From assembly GCF_000737325.1 (NCBI RefSeq), contig NZ_CP011125.1, positions 9,672,001-9,736,000 on the forward strand: a DNA stretch of 64,000 bases, in the 5' to 3' direction. The notes below the pieces were generated by a model. The model worked only from the letters and a program-made list of their open reading frames with translations, was not told where the DNA came from and did not search any database. Every line of letters begins with the position of its first letter. The stretch's first letter is position 1. A program made the translations under genes and the position numbers. The DNA comes from Sandaracinus amylolyticus (GTDB lineage Bacteria; Myxococcota_A; Polyangia; Polyangiales; Sandaracinaceae). This document shows, piece after piece, positions 61,521-64,000 of this stretch.

Positions 61521-62513
61521 CTACTTCGCGAGCTCTCGAACGCGCGCGACGGCGTCGGGGTGCGCGTCGGCGAGCGAGCGCAGCAGCTCGAGCGTCGCGT
61601 CGACGACCGGTCGTCTCGCACGCGGATCGACGAGCTCGTCGCGCATCGGCGCGCCGTAGGCCGGATCGGCCGACGAAACATGCACGACCGCGTGGGCGAA
61701 GCGCTCGGGCTCGCTCGCCTCCGCGAAGAACATCCGCAACGCGGACCAGAACGCGACGAGATGCACGCCGCCGTCGCGCGTCTCCATCGTGTTCACGAAC
61801 GTGCGCACGCTGCCCCAGGGCCGGTCGTGGAGCACGACCGCGAGCTCGACGCCGATGTCGCCGATCGTCGCGCGATGCAGCACCGGTGCGTGCAGCCCAC
61901 GTGGATCACGGAGCAGCGCGGCGATGCCGACGGGAGGGCGCATCCGACGCTCCGCGATCACGAGCTCGATCGAGAGCCGTTCGAGGAACGCGCCGAGCTC
62001 GTCGATGCGCGACTGCGCGCGCGTCAGATCGACGCGTGTCCAGCTGAAGATCTCGGGATCCGGCCGGAACGAGATGCGCGTGCCGCGCATGTCGGACGCG
62101 CCGTCGTCGTGCATCGGCTCGACGCACACGCCACGCGCGAAGCGCGCGCGGTGGATGCGCCCTCCGCGCCGGCTTTCGATGACGAGTGATTCGCTCAGCG
62201 CGTTCACCACCACGAGCCCGACGCCGTGCAGCCCGATGTGCACGTGCGGGTGATGTCCGTCGAGCGTGTTCGTGTCGTGCAGCTCGGTCAGCGCGCGTAT
62301 CGCGACGTCGGGCGCGATGCCGCGCCCGTCGTCCTCCACCACGAACGAGTCGTCGCTCTCGATCGTCACCCGCACGCGCGAGGCGTGTCCCGCGAGGTGC
62401 TCGTCGATCGCGTTCGCGACGACCTCCCACAGCACCTGCAAGAGCCCGGACCCGTCGTGCACGTCGCCGACGTACATCCCCGGCCGCTTCCGAATCGCCT
62501 CGATCGCGCTCAC
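61521..62513 (-). CDS. Truncated GyrB-like GHKL ATPase without TOPRIM domain
   Basis: A 330-aa protein matching only the ATPase and transducer domains of GyrB/ParE. It has IRKRPGMYVGD, the N-box with Glu30 and Asn34 (EVVANAIDE), DDGRGIAPD and GLHGVGLVVVNALS. The transducer stretch TFVNTMETRDGGVHLVAFWSAL is like GyrB's SFVNN-GGTHE-F region. The EGDSA TOPRIM motif and the whole DNA-binding half are absent. The position equivalent to the GyrB QTK lysine reads GAPMRDEL, so that lysine is missing. This is therefore not a gyrase subunit; it could be an ATP-driven clamp or switch. GyrB is normally about 800 aa. It lies 12 bases downstream of xdhB on the same strand. Confidence 0.8.
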   Translation of the reverse strand: MSAIEAIRKRPGMYVGDVHDGSGLLQVLWEVVANAIDEHLAGHASRVRVTIESDDSFVVEDDGRGIAPDVAIRALTELHDTNTLDGHHPHVHIGLHGVGLVVVNALSESLVIESRRGGRIHRARFARGVCVEPMHDDGASDMRGTRISFRPDPEIFSWTRVDLTRAQSRIDELGAFLERLSIELVIAERRMRPPVGIAALLRDPRGLHAPVLHRATIGDIGVELAVVLHDRPWGSVRTFVNTMETRDGGVHLVAFWSALRMFFAEASEPERFAHAVVHVSSADPAYGAPMRDELVDPRARRPVVDATLELLRSLADAHPDAVARVRELAK

Positions 62514-62525
62514 CAGTCGACCGGC

Positions 62526-64000
62526 TCAGCTGCGCACGCCGACGATCGGCTCGGGCATCGTCGCCCGGCCCTCTTCGCGCAGCGTCTGGATCGCCCAGAA
62601 CACCTGCTCCGCCGTCGCCGGCGACGCGAGCGCGACCGCGCCGCGGCGACCCGTCGCCGCGCACGCCGCGACGGCGTCGCGCAGCGCTTCACGCACGCTG
62701 ATCGCGAGCATCAGCGGCGGCTCGCCGACTGCCTTGCTCCCGCCGACCACGCCCTCCTGGCGCGCGCGCTCGAGCAGCTTCGTGCGGAACACCGGCGGAC
62801 ACTCGCCGAGGCTCGGCAGCTTGTACGTGCTCGCGTTCGGCGTCCTCAGCGCGCCCTTGTCGTCCCACACCAGCTCTTCCTGGGTGAGCCACCCCGCGCC
62901 CTGCGCGAACCCGCCCTCGACCTGGCCGACGTCGATCATCGGAGAGAGCGAGTCGCCCACGTCGTGCAGGATGTCGACGCGGCGAATCGCGTACATCCCG
63001 GTGAACGCGTCGACCTCGACCTCGGTGATCGCCGCGCCGTACGCGAAATAATAGAACGGTCGGCCGCGGCCCTTCTCGCGATCCCAGTGGATCTCCGGCG
63101 TCTTGTAGAAGCCCGTCGCGCTCAGCTGCACGCGCTCGTGATAGGCGCGGTCGATCACCTCGGCCCACGGCAGCTCACGCCCGTCGCCGCGCACCACGCC
63201 GCCCTCGATCGTCACCGCGTCGCTGGTGCATCCGAGCATCGACGCCGCGACCTCGCACACCCGCGCGCGCAGCACGTCGCACGCGTTCTTCACCGCTGCG
63301 CCGTTGAGATCACTGCCGCTCGACGCCGCGGTCGCGCTGGTGTTCGGCACCTTGTCGGTGCGCGTCGGCATGATGCGGATGCACGCGATCGGGAGGCCCA
63401 GCGCGTCCGCCGCGACCTGCAGCATCTTCGTGTGCAGGCCCTGGCCCATCTCGGTGCCGCCGTGGTTGATCTGGACGCTGCCGTCCTTGTAGACGTGCAC
63501 CAGCGCGCCGGCCTGGTTGTACCACTTGGCGGTGAACGAGATTCCGAACTTCACCGGCGTGATCGCCAGTCCGCGTTTGACGCTCTGACTCGATGCGTTG
63601 AATGCATCGATCTCACGACGTCGCGAGTCCCACTGCGCATCCGACTTCAGCTCGCCCCAGATGCGTGCCAGTCGGTCCGCGTCCTCGACGCGCTGTCCGT
63701 AGTGCGTCTCGTGCCCCTCGCGATAGAGGTTCTTCTCGCGCACCACGTCGGCGGGAAGGCCCACCGCGCGCGCCACGCGGTCGAGCACTTCCTCGATCAT
63801 CACCATGCCCTGCGGGCCGCCGAACCCGCGGAACGCCGTGTTCGACGCCTTGTGCGTCTTGCAGACGCGTCCCGTCACCGCCATCGCCGGCACGTAGTAC
63901 GCGTTGTCCGAGTGGAAGAGCGCGCGACCGAGCACCGGGAAGCTCAGATCGAGCGACCACCCACCGTCGCTCCAGAGCGCGAGTCGCAGCGCGCGCAGCG
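62526..64000 (-). CDS. xdhB: Xanthine dehydrogenase molybdopterin subunit XdhB (5' end missing)
   Basis: Partial gene: the frame stays open through the right edge and continues upstream (WSLDLSFPVLGRALFHSDNAYYVP), so the true start is beyond 64000. About 490 C-terminal residues are present, with KTHKASNTAFRGFGGPQGM, the molybdopterin-binding VNHGGTEMGQGLHTKM, SGSDLNG and the substrate-pocket GEPPLMLAISVREAL. It oxidises hypoxanthine and xanthine to urate with XdhA, which should lie further right. The cofactor chaperone XdhC is separately encoded at 55090. Confidence 0.93.
   Translation of the reverse strand, partial: LRALRLALWSDGGWSLDLSFPVLGRALFHSDNAYYVPAMAVTGRVCKTHKASNTAFRGFGGPQGMVMIEEVLDRVARAVGLPADVVREKNLYREGHETHYGQRVEDADRLARIWGELKSDAQWDSRRREIDAFNASSQSVKRGLAITPVKFGISFTAKWYNQAGALVHVYKDGSVQINHGGTEMGQGLHTKMLQVAADALGLPIACIRIMPTRTDKVPNTSATAASSGSDLNGAAVKNACDVLRARVCEVAASMLGCTSDAVTIEGGVVRGDGRELPWAEVIDRAYHERVQLSATGFYKTPEIHWDREKGRGRPFYYFAYGAAITEVEVDAFTGMYAIRRVDILHDVGDSLSPMIDVGQVEGGFAQGAGWLTQEELVWDDKGALRTPNASTYKLPSLGECPPVFRTKLLERARQEGVVGGSKAVGEPPLMLAISVREALRDAVAACAATGRRGAVALASPATAEQVFWAIQTLREEGRATMPEPIVGVRS

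Noticed and set aside
1-64000. rRNA, tRNA, integrase, transposase or prophage signals
   Set aside because: None was recognised on either strand by reading; short tRNAs could still be missed without a covariance-model search.

Overview
The window is very GC-rich, densely coded bacterial chromosome. It carries many lipoproteins whose lipobox is followed by Asp/Ala/Gly-rich linkers, two-component and small-GTPase signalling genes, a MopE-type CDGVDNDCD motif and AgmX/PglI-type domains. This mix points to a myxobacterium of the Polyangiales/Sandaracinus kind; that assignment is inference from gene style, not from a marker gene. No rRNA, tRNA, CRISPR array, integrase or transposase was seen. All genes share the same base composition, so the window reads as ordinary chromosome.

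Layout. 0.4-4.5 kb: a lipoprotein, a GMC alcohol-oxidase-like flavoprotein and a DMT-family transporter. 4.6-9.0 kb: an ATGA-coupled pair made of a secreted lipoprotein with protein-kinase-like motifs and an Omp85-type beta-barrel, then a purple-acid-phosphatase-like lipoprotein. 9.0-11.3 kb: an MglA-like GTPase, a Roadblock protein and a receiver/DUF4388/Roadblock-like protein. 11.4-13.0 kb: an orphan NarL-type regulator and an AgmX/PglI-type envelope protein.

13.0-26.2 kb is a polyhydroxyalkanoate (PHA) locus. It has a secreted depolymerase, 3-hydroxybutyrate dehydrogenase, intracellular PhaZ, class III PhaC, an acyl-CoA ligase, a PhaE/phasin-like protein and the PhaR regulator. Next to these lie a KAS III-like protein, a beta-barrel, a lipase-like lipoprotein and a soluble transhydrogenase. 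A repeated palindrome (TGTTGC-N3-GCAACA type) sits in most of its promoter gaps and is the likely PhaR operator.

26.2-38.7 kb: a TPR lipoprotein, a MocR regulator with a four-copy operator, a large non-coding gap with an inverted repeat and a strong hairpin, a lipoprotein/TonB-receptor pair, a coupled trio (beta-propeller lipoprotein, thioesterase, VTT membrane protein) and NhaA. 38.8-46.7 kb: an MFS transporter, PlsX, a SnoaL-like protein, a 2OG-Fe(II) oxygenase, a YdbH-YnbE pair and an AraC-type regulator. 46.7-53.7 kb: a Rieske oxygenase, then a four-gene operon (response regulator, histidine kinase, phosphodiester glycosidase, SGNH hydrolase) divergent from a thioredoxin-fold protein. 53.7-64 kb: small hypotheticals, XdhC, a beta-propeller lipoprotein, a tandem-duplicated DUF1254/DUF1214 protein, a GyrB-like ATPase lacking the topoisomerase half, and the 3' part of xanthine dehydrogenase XdhB, which runs off the right edge.
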